Shown piece by piece: positions 54,059-63,051 of a stretch of DNA of 64,000 nt. The translations under genes were made by a program, and so were the position numbers. Every line of letters starts with the position of its first letter. Within the stretch, counting starts at the first letter, position 1. This DNA comes from Thermus thermamylovorans (GTDB taxonomy: Bacteria; Deinococcota; Deinococci; Deinococcales; Thermaceae): the NCBI RefSeq assembly GCF_004307015.1, contig NZ_SIJL01000003.1, positions 1-64,000 of the forward strand. Direction: 5' to 3'. The notes below the pieces were generated by a model. The model had not been told where the DNA came from, did not search any database, and saw only the letters and a list, made by a program, of their open reading frames with translations.

Positions 54059-55069
54059 CTAGCTGTAACGGATGCGGGGGTCCACCACCGCGTAGGCCAG
54101 GTCCGCAAGCAGGTTGAAGAGGGCCACCATTAGGGCCAAGAAGGCCAGGGCGGCCATGGCCACGTTGTAGTCTTTCTCCACTAGGGCGTCGAAGATGGCC
54201 CGGCCCATCCCGGGGTAGCTGAAGACGGTCTCGGTGAGCACCGCCCCGCTCATCACCGCGGGGATGGCCAGGCCCACCAGGGTTACGATGGGGATGAGGG
54301 CGTTCCTGAGGGCGTGCTTGTAGAGGACCACCCGCTCGGCCAGACCCTTGGCCCGGGCGGTACGGATGTAGTCCTGGGAGAGGACCTCCAGGAGGGAGGC
54401 CCGCATGAACCGGGTCCACTCCGCCATGGAGCCGGTGGCCAGCACGATCACGGGCAGGGTCAGGTGCCAGGCCCACTGCCGGAGGTACTCCCCCAGGGGC
54501 ACGAAACCCTGGCGCACCTCGGCGAAGAGAATGGGAGGTACCCCGCCCGTGGGGAACTGGGGGAAGCCGGGAATGAGCTCGGGCAGGCGCACGGCGAAGA
54601 GGTAAAGGAGGAGGATGCCCAGGAAGAAGTTGGGGATGGAAAGGCCCACGAAGGCCAAAAAGGTGATGGTGTAGTCCGCCGGGGTGTACTGCCGCACCGC
54701 CGAGAAAACCCCCACGGGGATGGCCACCAGGAGGGCCAAGAAGAGGGCCAGGCCGGAGAGGAGCAGGGTCTTGGGCAGCCGCTGCTCGAAGATGTACTCC
54801 ACGGCGGATATGCCGTAGGTGCGGCTGTAGCCCAGGTCCCCCTGGACCGCCCGGGTAAGCCACTTGGCGTAGCGCACGTGGATGGGGTCGTCCAGACCGT
54901 AGGCCCGCCGGAGGGCCTGGAGCTCCTCGGCGGTGATCCGGGGGTTTTGCATGCGCACCTCGTCCAAAGGGTCCCCCGGCTGCAGGGAAAGGAGAGCGAA
55001 GATGACGAAGGAGGCCGCCAGCAGCAGGGGGATCATCTGCAAAAGCCGACGCAGGATGTAAGCCGCCAT
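54059..55069 (-). CDS. Peptide/nickel-type ABC transporter permease (OppB/DppB-like)
   Basis: 336 residues, six transmembrane helices. N-terminal AYILRRLLQMIPLLLAASFVIFALLSLQPGDPL and the EAA loop EVLSQDYIRTARAKGLAERVVLYKHALRNALIPIVTL are characteristic of OppB. The ATG at 55069 has GGAGGT four bases upstream; longer readings begin in the stem-loop leader after oppA and are unlikely. Ends ten bases before oppC. Confidence 0.93.
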   Translation of the reverse strand: MAAYILRRLLQMIPLLLAASFVIFALLSLQPGDPLDEVRMQNPRITAEELQALRRAYGLDDPIHVRYAKWLTRAVQGDLGYSRTYGISAVEYIFEQRLPKTLLLSGLALFLALLVAIPVGVFSAVRQYTPADYTITFLAFVGLSIPNFFLGILLLYLFAVRLPELIPGFPQFPTGGVPPILFAEVRQGFVPLGEYLRQWAWHLTLPVIVLATGSMAEWTRFMRASLLEVLSQDYIRTARAKGLAERVVLYKHALRNALIPIVTLVGLAIPAVMSGAVLTETVFSYPGMGRAIFDALVEKDYNVAMAALAFLALMVALFNLLADLAYAVVDPRIRYS

Positions 55070-55110
55070 TTTACCTCCAAAAACGCTCCTCTTAGGACCC
55101 GCAAAAGGGC

Positions 55111-55131
55111 CCGCCGGGTTTTCCCCGGCGG
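55111..55131 (-). other. Stem-loop between the binding-protein and permease genes
   Basis: 8-bp perfect stem CCGCCGGG / CCCGGCGG; on the minus strand the loop is GAAAA. It lies about 20 bases after the binding-protein stop. As with the fbpA hairpin, it probably favours expression of the binding protein. Confidence 0.65.
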
Positions 55132-55153
55132 ACCCCACTATACCACCCGGGCT

Positions 55154-57010
55154 TTAGCGCACGGTGAGGGCGTACTTGGCCTGGTCGAACAGCTTCTGCG
55201 CCCCCCGCTGCTCCCACCCGATGGCCCAAGGCCACCAGTTGGGGTAGTTGTTCCCGCCCGAGTAGGCCGCGGACACGTAGTTCACGAGACCCCTCCGCAC
55301 CACCAGGGGGTCGGCCCGGAAGTAAAGGGGCAGGGCGGGAAGCTCCTCCGCCCAGATCTCCTGCATCCGGTCAAAGAGCTGCTTGCGGCGGGTCTGGTCA
55401 AACTCCACCACCGCCTGGGCCCGGAGGCGGTCGTACTCGGGGTTGCACCAGCCGCCCACGTTCTGGCCCACGTAGTTGTTCTCCCGGGTGGGCCGGAACT
55501 CGCAGGCGAAGAGATCGCCGTTCTCCACCAGGCTGGAGACCCAGGCGAACATGAACATGCCCGTCCAGCGGCCCTCGCTGGCCCGCTGGATGAAGTCGTC
55601 GGCGAAGACCACGGCGCTGGGGGCGTTGTTGATGCGGGTGGCGATGCCGATCCGGCGGAAGTCCTCGGCCACGAACTGCTGGAAGCGCTCGCGCACCACG
55701 TTGCCCGCCGTGGTCACCCACTCGATCTCAAAGCGCACCGTCCGCCCGTCCACCGTCCGCTGCAGGATCCCGTCCGGCCCAGGCCGCCAGCCCATCTCCG
55801 CCAAAAGCGCCCGCGCCCGGTCCAGGTTGTACTCGTACCGCCGCACGTTGGGGTTGTGCAGGGCGTTGGTGGGGGCGATCCAGATGTGGGAAACGGGCTG
55901 CAGGCCCTGGAAGAAGGTGCGGACGAAGCCCTCCCGGTTGATGGCGTGCAACAGGGCCTGCCGGGTGCGGCGGTCGTTGAGCCCCAGGTCCCGCACCTGC
56001 TGGACGTTGGGGAACTGGTTGATGTCGATGTGCTCCCAGATGGCCCCAGGCACGAACCAGATGTCGAAGTTGCGCCCCACCCGGTTCACGAACTCCCGGG
56101 CCCGGGCCTGGTCGAAGGTGAGGCCCACCCGGGAGATGGCGTCCAGGCTCCCGCCCATGAAGGCCACCTGCAAGGAGGCGGTGTTCTGGATGAAGCGGTA
56201 GGTCACCCGCTGCACGTAGCGCCCGTGCCCCCCAGGCGGCTCGATGAAGAAGTTGGGGTTGCGCACCAGCTCCACCGTGCTCCCCGGCACCCACCGCTGC
56301 ACCACGAAGGGCCCGGAGTAGACCATCTGCCGCTGGTTCAGGTAGCCCGGGGTGGAGAACTGGGTGAAGAAGCCCCGGTAGAGCTCGTTGAGCCGCTGGG
56401 CGTCCCGGGTGGGGTCCAGGCCCGCCGCCTGCCGCCGCACCTGCTCCCAGGCGGCCCCCATGATGTGCCGGGGGGCGTAGCCGATGGGAAGTCCAGGACC
56501 TCCAATCAGGTCGGTGGCGTAGGCGGGCTGGAAGATCACGGTGAAGTTGCGGGCGTCCCGCACCCTGAGGTCCACCCGGCGCCAGTAGTCGGGGTCGAGG
56601 ACGGGCATCCCCGGGGCCTTGCCCACCTCGAAGTAGAAGCGGACGTCGTCGGTGGTGATGGGGCGGCCGTCGGACCAGCGGGCGTCGGGGCGGATGGTGA
56701 GGTCGATCTCCAGCCGCCGCTGCCCGCCGCCGATGTCGGTGAAGCGCACCCGGCCGTTCTGCACCGTGGGCACCTCCGTGGCCAAGACGGCCACGTTGTT
56801 GCCGTCCAGGTCGATGGTGATGAAGGGGACGAAGAGGTACTGCTCGATCTCCGCCTTGATGGACTGGTTGGAGATGATGCTGAGGAAGTCCCCCGCCAGC
56901 ACCCTGGGCTCCTGGGAAGCCCCCACGATGAGGCTGTTGTCCGCGGGGCCCGCCCAGGCCAGGCCCCAAAGGGCTAGACCGAGTACAGTTAGCTTGCCTG
57001 CTCGCCGCAT
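55154..57010 (-). CDS. Peptide/nickel-type ABC transporter, substrate-binding protein
   Basis: 618 residues, family 5 solute-binding protein. A signal peptide (MRRAGKLTVLGLALWGLAWA) without a lipobox Cys suggests a periplasmic rather than lipid-anchored protein. WSDGRPITTDDVRFYFEVGKAPG is the family signature. The ATG at 57010 is preceded by AAGGAGG. First gene of the operon; no ATPase gene follows, so the energising subunits are encoded elsewhere. Confidence 0.93.
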   Translation of the reverse strand: MRRAGKLTVLGLALWGLAWAGPADNSLIVGASQEPRVLAGDFLSIISNQSIKAEIEQYLFVPFITIDLDGNNVAVLATEVPTVQNGRVRFTDIGGGQRRLEIDLTIRPDARWSDGRPITTDDVRFYFEVGKAPGMPVLDPDYWRRVDLRVRDARNFTVIFQPAYATDLIGGPGLPIGYAPRHIMGAAWEQVRRQAAGLDPTRDAQRLNELYRGFFTQFSTPGYLNQRQMVYSGPFVVQRWVPGSTVELVRNPNFFIEPPGGHGRYVQRVTYRFIQNTASLQVAFMGGSLDAISRVGLTFDQARAREFVNRVGRNFDIWFVPGAIWEHIDINQFPNVQQVRDLGLNDRRTRQALLHAINREGFVRTFFQGLQPVSHIWIAPTNALHNPNVRRYEYNLDRARALLAEMGWRPGPDGILQRTVDGRTVRFEIEWVTTAGNVVRERFQQFVAEDFRRIGIATRINNAPSAVVFADDFIQRASEGRWTGMFMFAWVSSLVENGDLFACEFRPTRENNYVGQNVGGWCNPEYDRLRAQAVVEFDQTRRKQLFDRMQEIWAEELPALPLYFRADPLVVRRGLVNYVSAAYSGGNNYPNWWPWAIGWEQRGAQKLFDQAKYALTVR

Positions 57011-57056
57011 GCTGCCTCCTTTCCTTACCACAAGCGCCTCCTATGTGGCCGGGGCT

Positions 57057-57084
57057 ATTATACGGCACCCCGCCTAAAGGTCAA
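57057..57084 (-). promoter_or_regulatory. Promoter of the peptide-type ABC operon
   Basis: Minus strand: TTGACC (57079-57084), 16-base spacer, TATAAT (57057-57062). It yields a leader of about 40 bases with AAGGAGG before the ATG. Confidence 0.8.
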
Positions 57085-57149
57085 TGAGAAGAGGCCAAGG
57101 GGGGGGCCAGGTTTCGGGGACGGCCGGGGCCGCGGCCCTGCGCCCGCCC

Positions 57150-57530
57150 TCAGTGGCCGCAGGTCCTGGCCTCCCCCTCCTGGTCCTTGGTGCGGAAGGA
57201 GTGGCCGCAGCCGCAGGTGCTGGCGGCGTTGGGGTTGTGGACGGTGAAGCCCCCGCCCATGAGGTTCTCCACCCAGTCGATCTCCGAGCCCACCAGGTAG
57301 GGCAAGGACCTGGGGTCGACCACCAGGCGCACCCCGTGCATCTCCACGAAGGTGTCTCCCGGGAGTTCCCGCTCGTCCACGGCCATGCCGTACTGGAAGC
57401 CGGAGCACCCCCCGGACTTGATGTACACCCGGATGGCCGCGTGCTCCTTGCCATAACGGGCCAGGATCTCCTTGGCCCTCTCCGCCGCCAGGGGGGTGAT
57501 GCGGATGACCGCTTCCTGGGTCTCGACCAT
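57150..57530 (-). CDS. A-type iron-sulfur carrier (IscA/ErpA-like)
   Basis: 126 residues. The three cluster Cys are C42 ([11 protein letters not shown]), C106 and C108 (STCGCGHSF). It passes Fe-S clusters to apoproteins. The C-terminus is extended by about 15 residues, ending RTCGH with a fourth Cys. The ATG follows AAGGAGG by eight bases. It ends about 65 bases before the promoter of the ABC operon on the same strand. Confidence 0.93.
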   Translation of the reverse strand: MVETQEAVIRITPLAAERAKEILARYGKEHAAIRVYIKSGGCSGFQYGMAVDERELPGDTFVEMHGVRLVVDPRSLPYLVGSEIDWVENLMGGGFTVHNPNAASTCGCGHSFRTKDQEGEARTCGH

Positions 57531-57607
57531 GCACCAGACCTCCTTGTCCCCTAAGGTAGCACGGCCGGGGCCAGCAAAGGTGAAGCAGGTTCCAGGGCCT
57601 GTGGGGA

Positions 57608-57613
57608 TAGCAT
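57608..57613 (+). promoter_or_regulatory. -10 box of the M24 peptidase gene (leaderless)
   Basis: TAGCAT six bases before the ATG at 57620. Confidence 0.5.
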
Positions 57614-57619
57614 GGAGGC

Positions 57620-58750
57620 ATGGATCTCGCCCGCCTGCAGGCCGCCTTGCGGGAGGAAGGGCTGGACGGCTGGCTGCTCTTCTCCTTTGGCCGGAGCAAC
57701 GCCTTGACCCTGGAGGTCCTCGCCCTCGTCCACCTCCACCTGACCCGGCGCTTCGCCTACTTCCTCCCCCGGGAGGGGGAGCCTGCCCTTCTCTGCCACG
57801 CCATCGAGGAAAGCCTCTTTCCCCCCCTGCCCGGGGGGAGACGCACCTACCACAGCTGGCAGGGGTTTGTGGAGGAGCTTGCCCGGATGCTCCGGGGAGC
57901 CAGGCGTGTGGCGGTGGAGTACGTGCCCGGGGGCATGATCCCCTACCTCTCCCGGGTGGACGGGGGCACCTTGGACCTGCTCCGGGGCCTGGGCCTCGAG
58001 CTCGCCTCCTCCTGGCCCCTCCTCCTCCTCTTCCAGACCTGGGACGAGGAGCGGCTCCGAAGCCACCTCCGGGCGGTCCGGGGCCTGGTGGCCGCCAAGG
58101 AGCGGGCCCTGGCCTACCTGCGGGAAAACCCCAGGGCCACGGAAGGGGAGGTCCAAAGGGCCATGGCGGAGGTCCTGGCGGCCTCCGGCCTGGTCTTCGA
58201 CCACCCCCCCATGGCGGCCTTCGGCCGGAACGCCGCCAACCCCCACCACGCGCCCGGGGAGAAGCGCCTCGAGGAAGGGGAGGTGGTGCTCCTGGACCTC
58301 TGGGCCAAGGAGCCGGGCGGGGTCTACGCCGACCTCACCTGGATGGCGGGGCTGCGGGCCCCCGAGGCCGCCCACCGGGCCTTCCGGGCAGTGGTCCGGG
58401 CCCGGGACGAGGCCCTCCGCTTCCTGGCCGAGGCCTACCGGGAAGGCCGCCGCCCCAAGGGGTACGAGGTGGACCGCCTGGCCCGGGGGGTGCTGGAGGC
58501 GGAGGGGTACGGGGCCTTCGTCCGCCACCGCACCGGCCATCACCTCGGGGAGGAGGTCCACGGCTCGGGTCCCCATCTGGACGATCTGGAAACCCACGAC
58601 TTCCGCCCCCTGGTCCCGGGCCTGGCCTTCACCGTGGAGCCCGGCCTCTACCTGGAGGCGTTCGGGGTGCGCACGGAGGTGGACGTGTACCTGCGCCCCG
58701 AGGGCCCCGAGGTCACCACGCCGCAGCAGCAGGGGATCACCCCCCTCTAG
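57620..58750 (+). CDS. M24-family Xaa-Pro aminopeptidase/dipeptidase-like protein
   Basis: 376 residues: an N-terminal creatinase-like domain and a C-terminal pita-bread domain with metal ligands in [18 protein letters not shown] (two Asp), [16 protein letters not shown] (His), FTVEPGLY (Glu) and [10 protein letters not shown] (Glu). All five metal-ligand positions are present, predicting an active enzyme on proline-containing peptides. Followed by prs with its own promoter. Confidence 0.9.
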   Translation: MDLARLQAALREEGLDGWLLFSFGRSNALTLEVLALVHLHLTRRFAYFLPREGEPALLCHAIEESLFPPLPGGRRTYHSWQGFVEELARMLRGARRVAVEYVPGGMIPYLSRVDGGTLDLLRGLGLELASSWPLLLLFQTWDEERLRSHLRAVRGLVAAKERALAYLRENPRATEGEVQRAMAEVLAASGLVFDHPPMAAFGRNAANPHHAPGEKRLEEGEVVLLDLWAKEPGGVYADLTWMAGLRAPEAAHRAFRAVVRARDEALRFLAEAYREGRRPKGYEVDRLARGVLEAEGYGAFVRHRTGHHLGEEVHGSGPHLDDLETHDFRPLVPGLAFTVEPGLYLEAFGVRTEVDVYLRPEGPEVTTPQQQGITPL

Positions 58751-58769
58751 GGATACCCTGGGGGCGTGG

Positions 58770-58775
58770 TATCTT
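58770..58775 (+). promoter_or_regulatory. -10 box of prs
   Basis: TATCTT ten bases before the ATG at 58786; the transcript would be leaderless or nearly so. Confidence 0.55.
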
Positions 58776-58785
58776 GGGGGACGGC

Positions 58786-59718
58786 ATGGACCGCCCCCTC
58801 CTGATCTTCTCCGGCCAGTCCAACCGCCCCCTGGCCCGGGCCATCGCCGAGGCCCTAGGCCTGCCCCTGGGCAGGAGCACCACCTTGCGCTTCGCCAACG
58901 ACAACCTCTTCGTGCGCTTTGAGGAAAGCCTCCGGGAGGGCGACGTCTTCATCGTCCAGTCCTTCGTGCCCCCGGTGCAGGACCAGCTCATGGAGCTCCT
59001 CATGATGGTGGACGCCGCCAAGGGGGCGAGCGCTGCCCGGGTCACCGCGGTCATCCCCTACTTCTCCTACGCCCGCAGCGACAAGAAGGACGCCCCCCGC
59101 ATCTCCATCGCCGCCCGGCTCATCGCCGACCTCCTGCAGACCGCCGGGGCCGACCGGGTGCTCACCATGACCCTCCACTCCCCCCAGGTCCACGGCTTCT
59201 TCAAGATCCCCGTGGACCACCTCTCCGCCGAGCCCGTGATCGCCAACCACTTCGCCACCCGGGTGGACCTGGAGGACGCCGTGGTGGTGGCCCCGGACGC
59301 GGGGGACCTGAAGCGGGCGAGCTCCCTGGCCCGCAGGCTCGGCCTCCCCCTGGCCTTCATCGACAAGGAGCGGGTCTCCGACACCGAGGTGCGGGTCAGG
59401 ATGCTGGTGGGGGAGGTGCAGGGCAAGATCGCCCTGATCGTGGACGACGAGATCTCCACCGCGGGAAGCCTGGTGGAGGCGGTGGAGGCCCTCCTCCAAG
59501 CGGGGGCCAGGGAGGTCTACGCCGCCGCCACCCACGGGGTCTACGTGGGCCCGGCCCTGGAGCGCATCGCCAGGAGCCCGGTCAAGGAGGTGGCCGCCAC
59601 CGACACCTGCCCCCCCAAGGAAGGGGCCAAGCTCAAGACCCTCCCCGTGGCCCCCCTCTTCGCCGAGGCCATCTGGCGCATCCACCGGGGGGAGTCGGTG
59701 TCCAGCCTCTTCACCTAA
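58786..59718 (+). CDS. prs: Ribose-phosphate pyrophosphokinase (PRPP synthetase)
   Basis: 310 residues of class [53 protein letters not shown] and the PRPP loop [15 protein letters not shown] are diagnostic. It makes PRPP for purines, pyrimidines, His and Trp. The ATG at 58786 gives [22 protein letters not shown], the normal start; earlier in-frame starts lie inside the M24 gene. Confidence 0.95.
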   Translation: MDRPLLIFSGQSNRPLARAIAEALGLPLGRSTTLRFANDNLFVRFEESLREGDVFIVQSFVPPVQDQLMELLMMVDAAKGASAARVTAVIPYFSYARSDKKDAPRISIAARLIADLLQTAGADRVLTMTLHSPQVHGFFKIPVDHLSAEPVIANHFATRVDLEDAVVVAPDAGDLKRASSLARRLGLPLAFIDKERVSDTEVRVRMLVGEVQGKIALIVDDEISTAGSLVEAVEALLQAGAREVYAAATHGVYVGPALERIARSPVKEVAATDTCPPKEGAKLKTLPVAPLFAEAIWRIHRGESVSSLFT

Positions 59719-59722
59719 GGCC

Positions 59723-60424
59723 ATGCGCGAAGAACGCCTCGCACTCGCCGGACTGCCCGTCCTGGCCCGGATCCCCGATAGACCCAAGGCCCTCCTCCTG
59801 GCCCTCCACGGCCTCCAGGGCGCCAAGGAACACATCCTCACCCTCCTGCCGGGCTACGCCGAGGCCGGGTTTTTCCTCCTGGCCTTCGACGCCCCCCGGC
59901 ACGGGGAACGGGGGGGGCCACCCCCCTCCTCCAAAAGCCCCCGCTACGTGGAGGAGGTGTACCAGGTGGCCTTGCGCTTTGCCCAGGAAGCCCAGGCGGT
60001 CGCCCAGGAGGCCAGGGCGCGCTTGGGCCTCCCCCTCTTCCTGGCGGGGGGGAGCCTGGGGGCCTTCGCCGTCCACCTCCTCCTCTCCCGGGGCTTCCGG
60101 CCCCAGGCGGCCTTGGCCTATATCGGGAGCGGCTTTCCCATGAAGCTCCCCCAGGGGCAAAGGGTGGAAGACCCGGAGGTCCAGGCCCTCTACCGGGAGC
60201 CCCCCGCCCTCCGGGGGGAGGCCTACGGGGGGGTGCCCCTCCTCCACCTCCACGGCACGGGGGACCTGATCGTGCCCCTGGCCCGCATGGAAAGGACGGT
60301 GGCGGCCCTGAGACCCCACTACCCCGAGGGGCGCCTGGCCCGCTTCGTGGAGGAGGGGGCGGGGCACGCCATCACCCCCCTGATGGCCCGGATGGGCCGG
60401 GCCTTCCTCGAGGCCTGGCTCTAG
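59723..60424 (+). CDS. Alpha/beta hydrolase
   Basis: 233 residues. Nucleophile elbow GGSLGA (Ser), GTGDLIVP (Asp) and GAGHAI (His) complete a catalytic triad, and LALHGLQGAKEHIL is the oxyanion-hole loop. Probably a small esterase or peptidase-like hydrolase of unknown substrate. Starts four bases after prs, so cotranscribed. Confidence 0.85.
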   Translation: MREERLALAGLPVLARIPDRPKALLLALHGLQGAKEHILTLLPGYAEAGFFLLAFDAPRHGERGGPPPSSKSPRYVEEVYQVALRFAQEAQAVAQEARARLGLPLFLAGGSLGAFAVHLLLSRGFRPQAALAYIGSGFPMKLPQGQRVEDPEVQALYREPPALRGEAYGGVPLLHLHGTGDLIVPLARMERTVAALRPHYPEGRLARFVEEGAGHAITPLMARMGRAFLEAWL

Positions 60425-60434
60425 GGGGAAGGGG

Positions 60435-60962
60435 ATGCTCCTCCAGGGGCTCAGGGGGTACCGGGGCTACCCCGGGGGCTTCCGGGCCTACCGCCAGGCC
60501 TTCCCCACGGTGGAGCTCTCCTGGTGGCACCGGGTGGGGGACCCCCGGACCATCGGCCGCCTCCGGGCCCTGGCCCCGGAGGGGTTCCGCTTCAGCGTCC
60601 ACGGCCACCGGCACCTCACCTTCCTCCCCTCCGGGGAGGAGCGGCGCGTCCTGAGGCGCTTCCTCCGGCGCTTCCGCCTCTTCGGCCCCAAGGCGGGGGC
60701 GGTGCGCCTTCAGGTGCCGGAGGGGGTGGACCCGGGGGCCTTGGCCCTGTGGCTGGACCTCCTGGAAGGGATCCTGGAGGAGGTGGGCCCCGTGGCCCTG
60801 GCCTTCCAGGCGGAAGCGGCCCTCAAGCCCCTCCTCCGGGAGCGGGGGTACGCCCTGGTGAACGAGGCGGGGGGGCCCTTCCTCTACCTGGTGGACCCCG
60901 AGGAGGTGCGGGAGGCGGGGGAGGGCTACCTCTACCGCTCCCCCGGAGGAGGGGGAGCCTGA
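60435..60962 (+). CDS. DUF72 (YecE) family protein, short form
   Basis: 175 residues. LRGYRGYPGGFRAYRQAFPTVELSWWHRVGDPRTIGRLRALAPEGFRFSVHGHRHLTFLP matches the DUF72 pattern (GxxGxP, VE-type core, GFRFSVK-type strand, RxLTH). Family members are usually about 240 residues, so this is a shortened version. Function unknown. Ten bases after the hydrolase gene. Confidence 0.8.
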   Translation: MLLQGLRGYRGYPGGFRAYRQAFPTVELSWWHRVGDPRTIGRLRALAPEGFRFSVHGHRHLTFLPSGEERRVLRRFLRRFRLFGPKAGAVRLQVPEGVDPGALALWLDLLEGILEEVGPVALAFQAEAALKPLLRERGYALVNEAGGPFLYLVDPEEVREAGEGYLYRSPGGGGA

Positions 60963-60965
60963 GCC

Positions 60966-60994
60966 TTCACAAGGGAGCCCTTCCGCCCTACACT
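60966..60994 (+). promoter_or_regulatory. Promoter of speA
   Basis: TTCACA (60966-60971), 17-base spacer, TACACT (60989-60994), then a leader of about 40 bases with a GC hairpin and GGAGG before the TTG start. Confidence 0.7.
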
Positions 60995-61038
60995 CGTAGC
61001 GGAGGCCGGCCCCGGCGGGTCGGCGCGGAGGGCTAGCC

Positions 61039-62931
61039 TTGAAGACCGCCAGGCGCTTTTCCCCCAAGGAAGCAGAGGAGATCTACCTGGTGCCCTACTG
61101 GGGGGCGGGGTTCTTCCGGGTGGGGCGGGACGGGGAGCTGGAGGTGACCCCCTTGGGCCCGGAGGGGCCCGCCGCCTCCCTCCTGGAGATCGTGGAGGCC
61201 CTGAGGGACGAGGGCAGGCCCCTGCCCCTCGTGCTCCGCTTCCCCCAGATCCTGGAGGCCCGGGTGCGGGAGCTGAACGAGGCCTTCCGGCGGGCCATGG
61301 AAAAGTACGGCTACAAGGGGGGGTATCGCGGGGTCTACCCGGTGAAGGTGAACCAGCGCCGCCTGGTGCTGGAGACGGTGGCGCGGGCGGGGAAGCCCTA
61401 CGGGTACGGCCTCGAGGCGGGGAGCAAGGCGGAGCTGGCCCTCATCCTGGCCCAGGACCTCTCCCCCGAGGCCCTCATCACCACCAACGGCTTCAAGGAC
61501 GACGACTTCATCCGCCTGGCCCTCACCGGGCGCAAGCTGGGAAGGAACGTGGTCATCACCCTGGAGAAGTTCGCCGAGCTCCCCCGGGTGCTGCGCATCT
61601 CCCAGGAGCTCGGGGTGCGCCCCCAACTGGGCCTCCGCTACAAGCTGAAGGCCAAGGGAGCGGGGCAGTGGGAGGCCAGCGGGGGGGAAAGCGCCAAGTT
61701 CGGCCTCACCACCCCGGAGATCGTGCGGGCGGTGGAGGTCCTCAAGGAGGCAGGCCTCCTGGAGGCCCTGGTCCTGGTCCACGCCCACATCGGCAGCCAG
61801 GTGACGGACATCCGCCGCATCAAGGCCATGGTGCGGGAGGCGGCCCAGACCTACGTGCAGCTCAGGAAGCTGGGGGCGCCCATCCGGTACCTCAACCTGG
61901 GCGGGGGGCTGGCGGTGGACTACGACGGGTCCAAGACCAACTTCTACGCCTCCGCCAACTACACCCTTCCCGAGTACGCGGAGGACCTGGTCTACGTGAC
62001 CAAGGAGGTGGTGGAGGCCCAGGGGGAGCCCCACCCCACCCTGGTCACCGAGTCGGGCCGGGCGGTGACCGCCTACCACCAGGTCCTGGTCCTGGAGGTG
62101 ATCGACGTCATCACCCCCCCAGGGGAGGGACGGCCCGAACCCCCTCCGGAGGGCGCCCACCCCCTGGTGCAGGAGCTCTGGGAGGGCTTGCAAAGCCTCA
62201 CCCCCAAGAACTTCCGCGAGGTCTACCACGACGCCTTCGCCGACAAGGAGACCCTGCAGACCCTCTACGACCTGGGCCTGGTGTCCCTCAAGGACCGCGC
62301 CCTGGCGGAGGAGATCTTCTACCGCATCGCCCGCAGGGTGGACGCCATCGTCCGGGAGCTGCCCTACGCGCCGGACGAGTTCGAGGACCTGGAGAAGCTC
62401 CTGGCCGACAAGCTGGTGTGCAACTTCTCCATCTTCCAAAGCCTCCCCGACGCCTGGGCCATCCACCAGCTCTTCCCCATCGTGCCCTTGAGCCGCCTCC
62501 ACGAGCCCCCCACCCGCCGGGCCACCCTGGTGGACATCTCCTGCGACTCCGACGGGAAGATCGACCGCTTCATCGACCTGCACGACGTGCGCCAAAGCCT
62601 CCCCGTCCACCCCATCCGCCCCGGGGAGGCCTACTACCTGGGGGTTTTCCTGGTGGGAGCCTACCAGGACGTGCTGGGCTCCAGCCACAACCTCTTCGGC
62701 CAGGTGGGGGAGGCCCACGTGGCGGTGGACGGGGAGGGGTTCGCCATCGAGCGCTTCGTGCCCGGGGAGACCGCGGAGCGGGTGATCGAGAAGATGGGCT
62801 TCACCCCCCGGGAGCTCTTCCTGGGGGTGGAGCGCCTGGTGCGGCAAAGCCGCCTCTCCCCCGCGGAGAAGGGGGCCTTCCTGGAGCGGTACGCCCGGGA
62901 GCTGCAGGGGTACACCTACCTGGAGGACTGA
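61039..62931 (+). CDS. speA: Biosynthetic arginine decarboxylase
   Basis: 630 residues, PLP-dependent fold-type III. The PLP-binding Lys is in YPVKVNQRR; GLEAGSKAELALIL, NGFKDDDFIRLAL, LVHAHIGSQ, YLNLGGGLAVDYDGSKTN and CDSDGKIDRFID are family blocks. It makes agmatine, the entry to polyamines in Thermus, which needs long and branched polyamines at high temperature. A TTG start with GGAGG eight bases upstream is accepted because the protein opens with KTARRFSPKEAEEIYLVPYWG. Confidence 0.95.
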   Translation: MKTARRFSPKEAEEIYLVPYWGAGFFRVGRDGELEVTPLGPEGPAASLLEIVEALRDEGRPLPLVLRFPQILEARVRELNEAFRRAMEKYGYKGGYRGVYPVKVNQRRLVLETVARAGKPYGYGLEAGSKAELALILAQDLSPEALITTNGFKDDDFIRLALTGRKLGRNVVITLEKFAELPRVLRISQELGVRPQLGLRYKLKAKGAGQWEASGGESAKFGLTTPEIVRAVEVLKEAGLLEALVLVHAHIGSQVTDIRRIKAMVREAAQTYVQLRKLGAPIRYLNLGGGLAVDYDGSKTNFYASANYTLPEYAEDLVYVTKEVVEAQGEPHPTLVTESGRAVTAYHQVLVLEVIDVITPPGEGRPEPPPEGAHPLVQELWEGLQSLTPKNFREVYHDAFADKETLQTLYDLGLVSLKDRALAEEIFYRIARRVDAIVRELPYAPDEFEDLEKLLADKLVCNFSIFQSLPDAWAIHQLFPIVPLSRLHEPPTRRATLVDISCDSDGKIDRFIDLHDVRQSLPVHPIRPGEAYYLGVFLVGAYQDVLGSSHNLFGQVGEAHVAVDGEGFAIERFVPGETAERVIEKMGFTPRELFLGVERLVRQSRLSPAEKGAFLERYARELQGYTYLED

Positions 62932-63036
62932 TACCCTTCTCCGCGCCGACCCCCGGCCCCTTGGGGGTGGCGGGCGTTCAGGCCCCGTCAAGGGCAGGCC
63001 GGCCATCGTGGGGATACGGCCTGGTCCCGGCACCGC

Positions 63037-63042
63037 TATACT
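63037..63042 (+). promoter_or_regulatory. -10 box of the GGDEF gene (leaderless)
   Basis: TATACT nine bases before the TTG at 63052. Confidence 0.6.
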
Positions 63043-63051
63043 GAGGCCAGC

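Noticed and set aside
54314-56977. 887-codon plus-strand open frame across the ABC transporter genes
   Set aside because: Runs antisense through two real genes and their spacer; composition is that of a shadow frame.
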